64,000 nt of DNA from Acidobacteriota bacterium (GCA_019239425.1 JAFAZX010000006.1:62001-126000); one strand, 5' to 3'; shown: positions 54,091 to 64,000, counted from the first letter of the stretch. Notes: generated from the sequence alone by a model not told the origin. Numbers and translations are program-made.

Positions 54091-54119
54091 AGATTACGCC
54101 GCGCCCCCGACCCTGTCAA
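54091..54119 (-). promoter_or_regulatory. Candidate promoter of the sigma/CHAT operon
   Basis: Minus strand: perfect TTGACA (54119-54114), 17 bases, TAATCT (54096-54091). The leader to the sigma start is about 120 bases. An ECF-type autoregulated promoter may overlap but I cannot identify its motif. Confidence 0.4.
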
Positions 54120-54227
54120 CAACATTTGCAACCCGCCCCCGCCCCGCGTCCACGAAAACGTTTTTCGCTCCGCCGACATATCGTTCAAAGGGCAACCTGA
54201 GTCATGTTTTCGAGAGGAGTCAGTAAG

Positions 54228-55226
54228 ATGTCAAACCAGGAACGAACAGACTCCGCGCGCGCGGCCGCGCCCCGCGCCAGAACCCTCGCCGTCTGGCCGG
54301 AGAGTCAACAGGGCCTTCCCGCACAGGAGCCGACGGTCAGGCTCATCTTCCACGGCCTGCTCTGCATCCTCTTCGACGGCAGCAGCGGATGTTTCGTGGG
54401 CACGCATAACACGAGCGCGCACGCCGGCCACCCTCACCCGCACCGCTACGTCATACAGGTCTGGCGGAGGGAGGGCGGCGTGTGCCACTCGCTCCATGAA
54501 CCCTATGACATCGGCGACCCCAAGTCCGCATCCCGCCTCGACGTTCGCGTCGCCAACCCTGATCTGATCGACGGGACGTACGTTTACACCCGCGACCCGT
54601 TCGAGAGGCCCGACCCCGCCGGCGGGAACGACCCGCACGACTGGCGCTGGGTCATAGACTTCGACGACATGTACCCCGGCGGCGTCACCCTTAACCCGGA
54701 CGCGGTGATGAACGGCGTGACGATTAACAACGGCCTCTTCTACACGCTCCGCAAGACTTGCTCGAAGTTTCTGTTCCGGCCCGAGGACGACGACTCGGGC
54801 GCCTCCGACACCCAACTCGGCAGCGTCGCGCACTACGTGGCCGCCAACATCTACCTGAAGCCCGACGACGGCGCGGTCACGCTCTCGGGCGGGCCGTTCG
54901 ACGTGCCCCTCACGCTCAGGCCCGAGCCGGGCGTCACCTTTCAGGTGGACATCACCAACAACTGCAACGACGGAGACCCGGGCTGCCAGTTCGACTCCGA
55001 CCCGGCCCAGCCCAAGGAGAAGCGGAGCGACTTCTTCCTCTACTATGAAGCCTTCGACCAGGGCGACGAGCCGGAGTTGGAGCTGATACTCTCCGATCCC
55101 TGCCCGAAGCTCCTGAACATCGACGCGGAGTTCATCGAGATGGGTGTGTGCCCCAGCTCGCGCGTCAGGTCTTCTGACGACACGCCCTGCGGCGCGGTCG
55201 GCGCCAGCCAGACGCCTCCCCCGTAG
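54228..55226 (+). CDS. Unknown protein, DDTPCG-tail family, copy 2
   Basis: 332 residues from ATG 54228 (AGAGGAG upstream). It is the diverged paralogue of the 48738-49658 product: FHGLLC (41-46), VANPDLIDGTYVYTRDP, VTINNGLFYTL, HYVAANIYLK, ITNNCNDGDPGC, DFFLYYEAF and SSDDTPCGA with a ten-residue tail after the motif. It has more cysteines than copy 1 and an extra 18 N-terminal residues that are not a signal peptide. It is transcribed away from the sigma/CHAT operon across a 265-base gap, so it likely belongs to the same regulon. Confidence 0.75.
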   Translation: MSNQERTDSARAAAPRARTLAVWPESQQGLPAQEPTVRLIFHGLLCILFDGSSGCFVGTHNTSAHAGHPHPHRYVIQVWRREGGVCHSLHEPYDIGDPKSASRLDVRVANPDLIDGTYVYTRDPFERPDPAGGNDPHDWRWVIDFDDMYPGGVTLNPDAVMNGVTINNGLFYTLRKTCSKFLFRPEDDDSGASDTQLGSVAHYVAANIYLKPDDGAVTLSGGPFDVPLTLRPEPGVTFQVDITNNCNDGDPGCQFDSDPAQPKEKRSDFFLYYEAFDQGDEPELELILSDPCPKLLNIDAEFIEMGVCPSSRVRSSDDTPCGAVGASQTPPP

Positions 55227-55249
55227 AGTCCGTGTCTATTTGAAAGGAT

Positions 55250-56623
<1,374 letters not shown>

Positions 56624-56637
56624 GATGCGATTGTGGC

Positions 56638-56724
56638 GGAAGCCCGACCGTCAGGGAGGGCGTACGTCTAACTCTGCTTGGGCTGTGATGGGAGACCGGC
56701 GCCCTCCCTCACGGTCGGGCTTCC
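56638..56724. repeat. Intergenic palindrome, family F (AAGCCCGACCGT arms)
   Basis: The 25-base arms start GGAAGCCCGACCGTCAGGGA and end in the near-perfect complement. The right arm overlaps the last codons and stop of the NtrY-like gene (GEARP is repeat-encoded). It separates ntrY- and ntrC-like genes. Confidence 0.85.
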
Positions 56725-59024
56725 CCCTGCCTGTCTTCGGCGACGGGGAATTCGATAATCATCCTCGCCCCCCCCGGCCGGTTCGACTCGGCGCGGATGC
56801 GGCCGCCGTGCTCGGTCATGATGCGGTGGACGATGGCGAGGCCGAGTCCCGTGCCGCGCCCGCGGGTCGAGAAGTAGGGCTGGAAGAGTCGCGCGAAGTC
56901 GTGGCGCGCGATGCCGTGGCCCGTGTCCGCGACCTCGGCGATGAGCAGGCCGCGCGCCGGGTCGTGCGCGGTCGCGACCGTGATGCGCCGCTCGCCTTCG
57001 GCAGAGGCCAGGGCCTCGACCGAGTTGTCGATGAGGTTGACGAAGACGCGGCGTATCTGCTCGCTGTCGAGCAGAGCGCCCGGCAAAGTCGGCGCGAGCA
57101 GGACGTCCATCCGCACGTCCTCCAGGCGCTCGCGGTAGAGCGAGACGGCCTGCCGCACGACCTCGTTCAAGTCGGCCGGTTCGAGCCGCGCGTGCGGCAG
57201 GCGGGCGAAGCGCGTGAACTCGTCCACCATCGACTTCAGGCCCTCGACCTCGCGGCTGATGGTCGTCGTGCACTCCTCGACGACGCGGGCCACGCGCTCG
57301 CGCTCCGTGTCGTGGCTGTTGCCGTTGTGCGGAGTCGAGGCGGCGGCTCCTTCGTCCGCGGCGGCGCGCCGGAAGTTGCGCGCGATGCGCTCGGCCGAGA
57401 GCTGTATGGGCGTGAGCGGGTTCTTTATTTCATGTGCGAGCCTTCGCGCGACCTCGCTCCAAGCGGCCGCGCGCTGCGCCGCGAGCAGCTCGGACAGGTC
57501 TTCGATGACGAGGACGACGCCGCGCCGCGCCACGCCCTCGCGCGGCGAGAGCGCCGTGGCGGTGAGCGCGACGGGGACGACGCGGGGCGCGCCGCCGCCG
57601 TTCCCGTTCGGCTCCTGCGCGGCGACGCGCGCCAGCTCCATCTGCTCGGTGGCGCGGCCGCGCGCCCGCGCGCGCCAGAGGACGCGTTCGAGCACGTCGA
57701 GGTCGTCGGCGCTCACGACCTCCGCGAGCGGCGCGGCCGGCGCGGGCGGCTGCTCGAGCCGGAGCATCGCGAGCGCGGCGGCGTTGATGGTGGTGACACG
57801 GTTCTGCTCGTCGAGCGAGATGACGCCGGTCGAGACCGTCTGCAAGACCGTCTCGATGTAATGCCGGCGCTCTTCGAGCGCGAGGTTCTTCTCGCCCAGC
57901 TCCGCGGCGTTGGCTTCGAGCCGCGCGCGGTTCTCCGACAACTGCGCCGTCATGTCGTTGAAGGCGTCGGCGAGGACGGCCAGCTCGTCGTCGGTGATGG
58001 CTTCGATGTGGTGCGTAAGGTTGCCGGCGGCCACCTCCTTCGCCGCCTCGGCCAGGGCGCGGATCGGCGTGCCGATGCCGCGCGCCAGGTGAATCGCGCT
58101 CCACGTCGCCGCGAACAGGAGCATTAAGGTCAGAAGCCCGAGCGTCGTCACGCCGAGCACGCGCACCTTCCGCTGGTTGCGCCGGAAGTCCTCGAAGGTC
58201 TGCGCGCTGGCGACGAGCCGCGCGAGGCTCGCGTCGCCGCGGCGTATGCGCGCCACGAAGAACCTGCGGGACGACTCGCCGGCCGACACGTTCACGGCGT
58301 CGAGCACGCCCGCGCCGGTCTTGACGGTGACGACGCCCTCCGTCCCGCCGGCCTTGCTCAACGCCTCCGCCAGCTCTTCGTCCGAGACGTTGACGCCCTC
58401 GGCCTTCGCGTCGGCCTCCGCGACGCCCTCGCCCGAAATCAACGTCGCGCGCGCGAGGTCGCCCCCGCTGACGAGCGCGTCCAACTCGGCCTGCAACTCT
58501 TCGGGGCTCTTGTGCGCGAGCGAGCCGGCCGCCACGTGCGCGACGTGCAGAAGGTGCTCGGACTGCTGGCGCGCGTCCTCGTCCTCGGCGAGCCGCGCCT
58601 GCCGCACCACGTCGCCGGGGAAGAAACTGAAGAACTTCTCCATCGAGCGGTTGAAGAACATGTAGGAGAAGAGCGCCATGCCCGTGATGGGGAGCAGGCT
58701 GACGGCGATGAAGTAGACGACGAGCCGCGTCTTGATCTTCGAGCCGAGCATCGAGGCGCGCCGCTCGCGCCTGAGCTTCAGGAGGCTGCGGATGAAGATG
58801 AAGCTGAAGAGGAAGAAGGCGACGAAGTTGAGCGTCGAGAGCGCGTAGATGAGCAGCGAGTCGCGCGCCGTGTCGGGCGTGATGACCTCCCACAGCCCGA
58901 AGAGCTGGAGCGAGACGAGCACCGACAGCAGGAGCAGCGTCAGCCCGCCGAAGAGCCACGGCGCGGCGCGGCGCCGTGGCTTCTGTGAGTTCTCTTCCGT
59001 CAAAACGCTTCCCTTCTCAGACAT
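56709..59024 (-). CDS. NtrY-like sensor histidine kinase
   Basis: 771 residues. Three or four membrane helices lie in the N-terminal 300 residues, with a periplasmic loop between the second last and last, as in NtrY. HAMP (about 310-365, ARGIGTPIRALAEAAKEVAA) and PAS (about 385-495) come next. HisKA has the phospho-His in RLAHEIKNPLTPIQLSAERI. HATPase shows NLIDNSVEALAS, DTGHGI and TRGRGTGLGLAIVHRIM. It phosphorylates the NtrC-type regulator encoded after it. The signal (nitrogen or envelope redox) cannot be told. Confidence 0.93.
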   Translation of the reverse strand: MSEKGSVLTEENSQKPRRRAAPWLFGGLTLLLLSVLVSLQLFGLWEVITPDTARDSLLIYALSTLNFVAFFLFSFIFIRSLLKLRRERRASMLGSKIKTRLVVYFIAVSLLPITGMALFSYMFFNRSMEKFFSFFPGDVVRQARLAEDEDARQQSEHLLHVAHVAAGSLAHKSPEELQAELDALVSGGDLARATLISGEGVAEADAKAEGVNVSDEELAEALSKAGGTEGVVTVKTGAGVLDAVNVSAGESSRRFFVARIRRGDASLARLVASAQTFEDFRRNQRKVRVLGVTTLGLLTLMLLFAATWSAIHLARGIGTPIRALAEAAKEVAAGNLTHHIEAITDDELAVLADAFNDMTAQLSENRARLEANAAELGEKNLALEERRHYIETVLQTVSTGVISLDEQNRVTTINAAALAMLRLEQPPAPAAPLAEVVSADDLDVLERVLWRARARGRATEQMELARVAAQEPNGNGGGAPRVVPVALTATALSPREGVARRGVVLVIEDLSELLAAQRAAAWSEVARRLAHEIKNPLTPIQLSAERIARNFRRAAADEGAAASTPHNGNSHDTERERVARVVEECTTTISREVEGLKSMVDEFTRFARLPHARLEPADLNEVVRQAVSLYRERLEDVRMDVLLAPTLPGALLDSEQIRRVFVNLIDNSVEALASAEGERRITVATAHDPARGLLIAEVADTGHGIARHDFARLFQPYFSTRGRGTGLGLAIVHRIMTEHGGRIRAESNRPGGARMIIEFPVAEDRQGEARP

Positions 59025-59117
59025 GCCTTCGCCAGTCCGCGCCGGAGTTTACCACGCGGCCGGCGCGCCCCGCATTCTCGTCTTCCCGGCCCGCCTTCGG
59101 TTATATTGGCCCGACTC

Positions 59118-60080
59118 ATGACCGACTTCTTCTACAACGACGCGGGGCGACTGCGGAGCGTGTGGCGTTTGGCCGCCTTCGTCGCGGCCTACTTCGCCGT
59201 CTCCACCTTCGTCTTCAGGAGCGTTGACCTGGCCGGCCTGCTCCTGCTGCCGCGCCCCGTCTACCACAGGCTCTTCGACGGCATGGCCTGGTTCGCCATC
59301 CAGTCGGTCTTGATTTTCGTCCCGGCGGCCCTCATCGGCTGGGGCTGCGCGTGGCTGCTCGAAGAGTTGCCGTGGCGCTCGCTCGGCTGGGCTCTGCACC
59401 GGGGTTGGGTGCGCGACCTGGTTTTGGGGACGGCCGGCGGCGGCGTGGCGGTCGGCGCGGCGGCGCTGGTGGGGGCGGCGGCGGGCAGCTACCGCTTCTC
59501 TTTCGAAGGCTTGAAGGCCGGGGTGTTGTTGACGCTCGTCGTCTCGTTCGTCGTCTTCATGCTCGGGGCGGCGGCCGAGGAGATGCTCTTCCGCGGTTAC
59601 CCTCTGCAGACGTTGATGCGTTCGTGGCCCTTGTGGGTGGCGCTGCTGCCCGTGTCGGCGCCGTTCGCGCTGGCGCACCTTCTGAACCCGAACGTGGCGC
59701 CGGGCTTCACGTTCCTCAACACGGCGCTGGCGGGCGTGTGGCTCGGCGTCGCGTACTGGCGCACGCGGAGCCTTTGGTTCGCTTTAGGGTTGCACTTCGG
59801 CTGGAACTGGGTGCAGGGCGCGCTGCTCGGCTCGCCGGTGAGCGGCATCAAGGGCATCACGCCGCACCCGCTTTTGAACTTCGCGGACGCGGGGCCGGCG
59901 TGGCTCGGCGGCGGCGCCTACGGCATCGAGGGCGGCGCGGTCTGCACGCTCGCCCTCGTCCTCGCGACCCTCTACACCTGGCGCACGCGCCTCGTCTCCG
60001 CCACCTCCGAGTTGAAGAGCTACACCGACGGCGAGAACCCCAACCCGCAGGCGCCGCGGATTACTCCGAGTCGAGAGTAG
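59118..60080 (+). CDS. CPBP family intramembrane metalloprotease
   Basis: 320 residues from ATG 59118; TTG 59106 is a weaker option. Seven or eight hydrophobic helices. The CPBP/Abi signature is present as AAEEMLFRGYPLQTLM and the following FALAHLLNPN and GLHFGWNWVQG, supplying the Glu-Glu-Arg and two His zinc ligands. The family cleaves within membranes or processes prenylated/signal peptides. A single gene between the divergent NtrY gene and a family A palindrome. Confidence 0.92.
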   Translation: MTDFFYNDAGRLRSVWRLAAFVAAYFAVSTFVFRSVDLAGLLLLPRPVYHRLFDGMAWFAIQSVLIFVPAALIGWGCAWLLEELPWRSLGWALHRGWVRDLVLGTAGGGVAVGAAALVGAAAGSYRFSFEGLKAGVLLTLVVSFVVFMLGAAAEEMLFRGYPLQTLMRSWPLWVALLPVSAPFALAHLLNPNVAPGFTFLNTALAGVWLGVAYWRTRSLWFALGLHFGWNWVQGALLGSPVSGIKGITPHPLLNFADAGPAWLGGGAYGIEGGAVCTLALVLATLYTWRTRLVSATSELKSYTDGENPNPQAPRITPSRE

Positions 60081-60083
60081 CGG

Positions 60084-60169
60084 GGGGAATTAACCACAGA
60101 GACACAGAGACACAGCTTGAAGTCTTATTGCTTCAAGCTGTGTCTCTGTGTCTCTGTGGTTAATTCCCC
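60084..60169. repeat. Intergenic palindrome, family A (longest copy)
   Basis: The arms start GGGGAATTAACCACAGAGAC and close with the perfect complement ending AATTCCCC. Nearly 38 bases per arm pair. It lies between the convergent CPBP and citrate synthase genes. Confidence 0.93.
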
Positions 60170-60209
60170 TTCCCTCCATCCTCAGGACTGAGAAGGAAAG
60201 GCACCCACA

Positions 60210-61355
60210 CTATCTTTCGCCAATCGGCACGTAAGGCACGTCGCGCGGGCCGATGTATTCGGCCCGGGGCCGAATCAGACGGTTGTTGGCGTACTGTTCG
60301 AGCACGTGCCCCGTCCAGCCCGAGATGCGGCTGACGGCGAAGATCGGCGTGAAGAGGTCGAGCGGGATGCCCATCAGGTAATAGGCCGACCCCGAGTAGT
60401 AGTCCACGTTCGGGTAGAGCTTCTTCTCCGCGAACATCAGCTCCCGCAGCCGCTCCAAGATTTCGATCCAGCGCGTTTCGCCCTTCGCCTCGGCCAGCTC
60501 CCGCGAGAACCGCCGCAGCCAGACCGAGCGCGGGTCTTCGGTCTTGTAAACCCTGTGGCCGAAGCCCATGATCTTCTTCTTGCTCGCCAGGGCGTCGCGC
60601 AGCCACTCGTCGGCGCGCGCCGGCTCGCCGATCTCAAGCAGCATCTTCATCACGTTCGTGTTCGCCCCGCCGTGCAGAGGCCCGGAGAGGGCCGCAATCG
60701 CCCCCGTCACCGCCCCGTACATGTCCGCGAGCGTGCCCGCGATGACGCGCGCCGTAAACGTCGAGGCGTTCAGCTCGTGATCCGCGTGGAGGATGAGGCA
60801 CACGTCGAAGATGCGCGCCTCGCGCTCCTCGGGCTCCTCGCCCTTGAGCATGTAGAGGAAGTTCGAGGCGAGGTTGAGGTCTGCGCGCGGCTCGGCCGGC
60901 TCCAAGCCTTTACGCAGGCGCTCGACGGCGGCGACGACGACGGGGAACTGCGCCGTCAGACGCGTCGCCGTGCGCAGCGCGCCCTCGCGCGAGAGGTCGC
61001 GCGCCCCCTTGTCGTAGAAGGCGAGCGCCGAGATGGCCGTCCGCACCGAGTCCATCGGCTCGGCGTCCGCGGGGAAGCTGCGCATCAGCGCGACGACCTC
61101 CTCGGGCAGCCTCTGGTTCGCGGCCAACTCCTTCCGGAGCGCGTCGAGTTCGTCGCGCTTCGGCAGACGCCCGTGCCAGAGCAGGTAGACCGTCTCCTCG
61201 AACGTCGAATGCTCGGCGAGGTCGTGGATGTTGAGTCCCTGGTAGATGAGGACGCCGTTGACGCCGTCCACGTCGCCGATGGCCGACTCGGCCGCGACCA
61301 CACCTTCAAGCCCCGCGCCGGTCTTGGCGGCGGGCTTGCTCTCAGCTTTGTCCAT
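60210..61355 (-). CDS. gltA: Citrate synthase family enzyme
   Basis: 381 residues, the length of the short Gram-positive/archaeal type. Catalytic His residues lie in SGPLHGGANTNVMKML and MGFGHRVYKTEDPR, and the catalytic Asp in NVDYYSGSAYYLMGIP. HADHELNASTFTARVIA and the acyl-CoA site ISGWTGHVLEQ are intact. It condenses oxaloacetate with acetyl-CoA; a 2-methylcitrate synthase cannot be excluded because the two are close in sequence. AAGGA precedes the start. It lies alone. Confidence 0.93.
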   Translation of the reverse strand: MDKAESKPAAKTGAGLEGVVAAESAIGDVDGVNGVLIYQGLNIHDLAEHSTFEETVYLLWHGRLPKRDELDALRKELAANQRLPEEVVALMRSFPADAEPMDSVRTAISALAFYDKGARDLSREGALRTATRLTAQFPVVVAAVERLRKGLEPAEPRADLNLASNFLYMLKGEEPEEREARIFDVCLILHADHELNASTFTARVIAGTLADMYGAVTGAIAALSGPLHGGANTNVMKMLLEIGEPARADEWLRDALASKKKIMGFGHRVYKTEDPRSVWLRRFSRELAEAKGETRWIEILERLRELMFAEKKLYPNVDYYSGSAYYLMGIPLDLFTPIFAVSRISGWTGHVLEQYANNRLIRPRAEYIGPRDVPYVPIGER

Positions 61356-61417
61356 CTCGATTTGTCCTTAAGACTTGAATTGATTCGAAAATAGCAAAGA
61401 GGCGCGCGGACTGACAA

Positions 61418-61502
61418 GTACAGTAGGCAGTAGGCAGATGGCAGTAGGCAGTTCAGGCAATAAGCTTTCACTGCCTACTGCCATCTGCCTACTGCCTACT
61501 TC
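61418..61502. repeat. Intergenic palindrome, family B
   Basis: The left arm is tandem GGCAGTA words (CAGTAGGCAGTAGGCAGATG). The right arm is the complement and provides the TAG stop of the SAM hydrolase gene on the minus strand. Confidence 0.92.
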
Positions 61503-62286
61503 AGTTTCACTTCGACCTTGTCCCCGCGCTTCGCGCCGAGCACGCGGGCGGCGGAGTCGCGGAAGACCGCGACCTCAAGCAGCCCGGCGCTGCCCCAGAC
61601 GGCGAACGGCTCGCCCGCGCCTTCGGCGTCCTCGGCGAAGAAGCGGCGGAAACGTCTGACTTCTCGCCCCGCGATGAGAAGATGCGCGCCGGCCGACACG
61701 GCCTCTTCACTCAAGACTTCGGGCGTGACGTTGGTGACGAGGTTGCCGAAGCGGTCTACGTGTATCACCGCGCCGACGAGCGTCCCGTCCCGGCCCTTCT
61801 CAACCGCCGCCGAGGGCAGACGCACGAAGTCGAAGACCTCCGGCCCCAACTCCTCGGCCCGGACGCCGCGCGAGAGCGCACCCGCGACCGGCGCGAAGAT
61901 GTCGCGCCCGTGGAAGGTCGCGCTCACTCCCCTTCTGAAGAAATCCCCGTTCGTGAGGTGGAAGACTCGGAAGGGCCGCACGCGCTCGTAGACGTGTCCG
62001 AACAGGCCGTTGTCAGGCCCGACGAACGTGTGCCCGAGCCCCTCGACCGCGACGCCGCGCCGCGCGGAGCCGACGCCCGGGTCGACGACCGCGACGTGCA
62101 CCGTCCCTTCCGGAAACGTCTCGAACGCCGCGCGCAAGGTGAACGCCCCGGCCTCGATGTCGAAAGGCGGAACCTCGTGCGTGATGTCGACGACCCGCGC
62201 CCCCGGGTTCGCCGACAACACCGCCCCCTTCAACGCCCCCACGAAGTAGTCCGCCGTCCCGAAGTCTGTCAGGAGAGTAACGATCA

Positions 62287-62287
<1 letters not shown>
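61496..62287 (-). CDS. SAM hydrolase/hydroxide adenosyltransferase family (DUF62)
   Basis: 263 residues from ATG at 62287. The family splits S-adenosylmethionine with hydroxide to adenosine and methionine; fluorinase and chlorinase are close relatives. Its hallmarks are visible: TLLTDFGTADYFVGALKGAV at the start, VVDITHEVPPFDIEAGAF, HVAVVDPGVGSARRGVAVE and GPDNGLFGHVYE, then VIHVDRFGNLVTNV with the Asp-Arg pair of the hydrolase type. The gene is flanked directly on both sides by family B palindromes; no ribosome-binding site is visible before the ATG. Confidence 0.93.
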
Positions 62288-62422
<135 letters not shown>

Positions 62423-62423
62423 T

Positions 62424-63470
62424 TCACCTTCTCCCGCTCGTTCTGATGCGGAGCTGCTGGCCGGGTTCGAGGCGGATGTCTTTGCCGCGCTGGGTCATGA
62501 CGCCGCCGGTGGCCGCGCCGCCGCCGATGACAGCGCCGATGGCCGCGCCCTTGCCGCCGCCCGCAATCGCGCCGATGATGGCGCCGACGGCCGCCGCGCC
62601 GCCGACCTTCGCCACGTCCTCCTTGGTCGTGTCCTGCCCGCGCACGCCGCCCTCCGCGTCGACCTCGGCGGTGCCGGTCGGCTCGGGCTGCAAGACCTCT
62701 ACGACCTGCGCGCTGAAGGGCTGCCAGTCGCTGCTGCCGGGCAACTGTATCTGCTCGAAGTCGAGCTGGAGGAGCGCACGGCCCCGCGCCTTGCCGGAGC
62801 GCTGCACGTCCGCGAGGTGGCCCGCGACGACCGCGCCCGCGTACTCCTGCGGCTCGACGACGCGCGCCTCGAAGTGGTCGCCCTTCTGGCTCACGTCGGT
62901 CGTGAGGCGGTTCGAAAGCTCGACCGTCAGCACGACGTTCGGAGGCAGCACTGAAGGCCCGCCGCCCACGTTGCCGTTGCGGCCGGGGTCGACGCTCCCG
63001 CCGCCGCTGCCGCCGCGCGAGACGCTCTCGCTCTCCTGCCCGGGGTCGACTCTACCGGCGGGGGCGGGCGCGCGGTCTCCCTCCGACTCGGCCACTCGCG
63101 GGCTCGCGCCGCGGCGCGTGACGCCGCCCGCCGGCAGCTCGGAGTTGAAACCCTGGCGCGCGTAGCCGGCCTCGTAGCCGACCTCGTAGCCCTGCTGGTA
63201 GCCGTCGCGGTAGTCTTCGACCGCGCCGTAGGCGGAGATGTACGCGCGGTCTGCGCTCTGGTAGTCGGCCTTCGCCCTGTAGTCGGAGCGCGCGTTCTTC
63301 AACTGGTCGCTCCAGCCCGACTGGTAGCCGTCAGAGTAGCCCGTGCGGTAGCCGCGCTCGAGCGCGCCGTACTGCTGCGCGGAGGCGCGGGGGGCGAGTG
63401 CGGCCGAGAGGGCCGCGAGCGCGAGGGCGAGGGCGAGGGCGGCGGTCGAGTAGGGTCTGCTGGTCTTCAT
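62424..63470 (-). CDS. Secreted glycine-zipper protein with Tyr/Asp-rich repeats
   Basis: 348 residues from ATG at 63470 (AGGAGAAG upstream); the longer frame is rejected. Signal peptide to about residue 31 (ALALAALSAALAPRASAQ). Residues 35-110 carry short repeats (YRTGYSDGYQSGWSD, YRDGYQQGYEVGYEAGYA). The middle is Gly/Pro/Ser-rich. A beta domain (about 185-280) precedes the glycine zipper (VGAIIGAIAGGGKGAAIGAV). Glycine zippers sit in outer-membrane or pore-associated proteins. Function unknown. Confidence 0.72.
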   Translation of the reverse strand: MKTSRPYSTAALALALALAALSAALAPRASAQQYGALERGYRTGYSDGYQSGWSDQLKNARSDYRAKADYQSADRAYISAYGAVEDYRDGYQQGYEVGYEAGYARQGFNSELPAGGVTRRGASPRVAESEGDRAPAPAGRVDPGQESESVSRGGSGGGSVDPGRNGNVGGGPSVLPPNVVLTVELSNRLTTDVSQKGDHFEARVVEPQEYAGAVVAGHLADVQRSGKARGRALLQLDFEQIQLPGSSDWQPFSAQVVEVLQPEPTGTAEVDAEGGVRGQDTTKEDVAKVGGAAAVGAIIGAIAGGGKGAAIGAVIGGGAATGGVMTQRGKDIRLEPGQQLRIRTSGRR

Positions 63471-63548
63471 CAATTCTTCTCCTGAGTTCGGGGCGAAGGA
63501 CGAGGCCTCGGGCGAGCTTACAACAGCGAGCCGCCGCGTCCAACCGCC

Positions 63549-63578
63549 TTGACGCTCCAACTTTGGGCGACATAGACT
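63549..63578 (+). promoter_or_regulatory. Possible promoter of the cysteine desulfurase gene
   Basis: TTGACG at 63549-63554 and TAGACT at 63573-63578 are 18 bases apart, about 100 bases before the start codon. Weak match. Confidence 0.3.
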
Positions 63579-63679
63579 CCGGGCGTAAAGTACGACTCGA
63601 CAAGGCCAAGCGGGAGAGCTTGCCGCCGCGTTTGATGCCCCGAACGCCTTCAAGGGTTTATCATTTATTTTAAGTAATC

Positions 63680-64000
63680 ATGCGTAGAGTTTACCTTGAC
63701 CACAGCGCGACGACGCCGGTTGACCCGAGGGTCGTCGAGGCGATGCTGCCGTTCCTGACCGGGAAGTTCGGCAACCCTTCGAGCGTCCACTTCTACGGGC
63801 AGGAGGCGCGCGCGGCCGTCGACCGCGCGCGGCGCCAAGTGGCCGAACTCTTCGGCGCGCGCCCGAACGAGGTCGTCTTCACCTCCGGCGGAACCGAGTC
63901 GAACAACCTCGCCGTCCGCGGCCACTGCGAGACGACGGCCGACTACGGCCGGCACATCGTCACCAGCTCGATAGAACACTCTTCGGTGCGCGGCATCTGC
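63680..64000 (+). CDS. iscS: Cysteine desulfurase, N-terminal part (runs off the window)
   Basis: 107 codons are present. RRVYLDHSATTPVDPRVVEA, FGNPSSVHFYGQEARAAVD and EVVFTSGGTESNNLAVRG are the N-terminal signature of NifS/IscS class V aminotransferases, and HIVTSSIEHSSV holds the His that stacks on pyridoxal phosphate. The enzyme takes sulfur from cysteine for Fe-S clusters or tRNA thiolation. The PLP lysine and the catalytic cysteine lie beyond the edge, so IscS and NifS cannot be told apart. Confidence 0.93.
   Translation, partial: MRRVYLDHSATTPVDPRVVEAMLPFLTGKFGNPSSVHFYGQEARAAVDRARRQVAELFGARPNEVVFTSGGTESNNLAVRGHCETTADYGRHIVTSSIEHSSVRGIC

Noticed and set aside
48738..55226. Type III-E CRISPR Craspase locus
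   Set aside because: TPR-CHAT and sigma are present, but there is no Cas7-11-like protein, cas1/cas2 or array anywhere in the window, and the unknown paralogues show no Csx30-like features that I can recognise.

Overview
The window is high-GC DNA from a Gram-negative bacterium, most likely an Acidobacteriota member of the Blastocatellia/Pyrinomonas type. That placement is an inference from several signs: lpxD (lipid A), a Bacillus-like cytochrome b558 succinate dehydrogenase suited to menaquinone, many large secreted repeat proteins (kelch, Calx-beta/DUF4214, HYR/Ig, beta-helix), several ECF sigma factors, and abundant intergenic palindromes built from short tandem words. No rRNA, tRNA, transposase, integrase or CRISPR array was seen. 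The genes read as chromosomal rather than as an island.

Layout. 0.2-1.9 kb: ECF sigma factor and a zinc-finger/FecR anti-sigma partner. 2.1-5.2 kb: operon of an NHL-repeat protein, a haem-binding protein and an aldehyde dehydrogenase. 5.4-10.7 kb: kelch exoprotein, unknown secreted protein, penicillin-acylase-type hydrolase and thpR. 10.8-14.7 kb (minus): SPFH protein, then a LysR regulator, P-loop kinase-like protein and amidase, all with overlapping stop/start codons. 14.9-19.9 kb: Coq4-like protein followed by sdhC-sdhA-Uma2-sdhB. 20.4-26.9 kb: a three-haem exoprotein, a Smr-domain protein and a Calx-beta/DUF4214 exoprotein. 27.1-34.6 kb: malate dehydrogenase, serine hydrolase, exported (alpha/alpha)6 glycosidase and two uracil-DNA-glycosylase-like genes. 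34.7-40.2 kb (minus): a small secreted protein and a 1677-residue exoprotein. 40.5-44.7 kb: priA, lpxD and a small conserved protein behind a well-formed promoter with a twin operator. 44.8-48.6 kb (minus): ferritin-like protein, SDR, MGDG-synthase-like glycosyltransferase and radical SAM enzyme.

48.7-55.2 kb holds the most interesting locus. A minus-strand operon encodes an ECF-like sigma factor, a 1208-residue membrane protein (anti-sigma-like N-terminus, one membrane helix, TPR region, caspase-like CHAT protease), and an unknown protein. A divergently transcribed gene encodes a second copy of that unknown family. The two paralogues share FHGL[LM]C near the start, AANIYLK in the middle and DDTPCG close to the C-terminus. 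The layout suggests a protease-controlled transcription switch, loosely like the TPR-CHAT/sigma arrangement of Craspase but without CRISPR parts.

55.2-64 kb: NtrY/NtrC-type two-component pair (minus), CPBP membrane protease, citrate synthase, SAM hydrolase/chlorinase-family enzyme, glycine-zipper protein and the start of a cysteine desulfurase gene cut by the window edge.

At least six families of long intergenic palindromes occur. In four of them each arm is a short tandem repeat. Several abut or form start and stop codons, so they have shaped gene ends and leaders.
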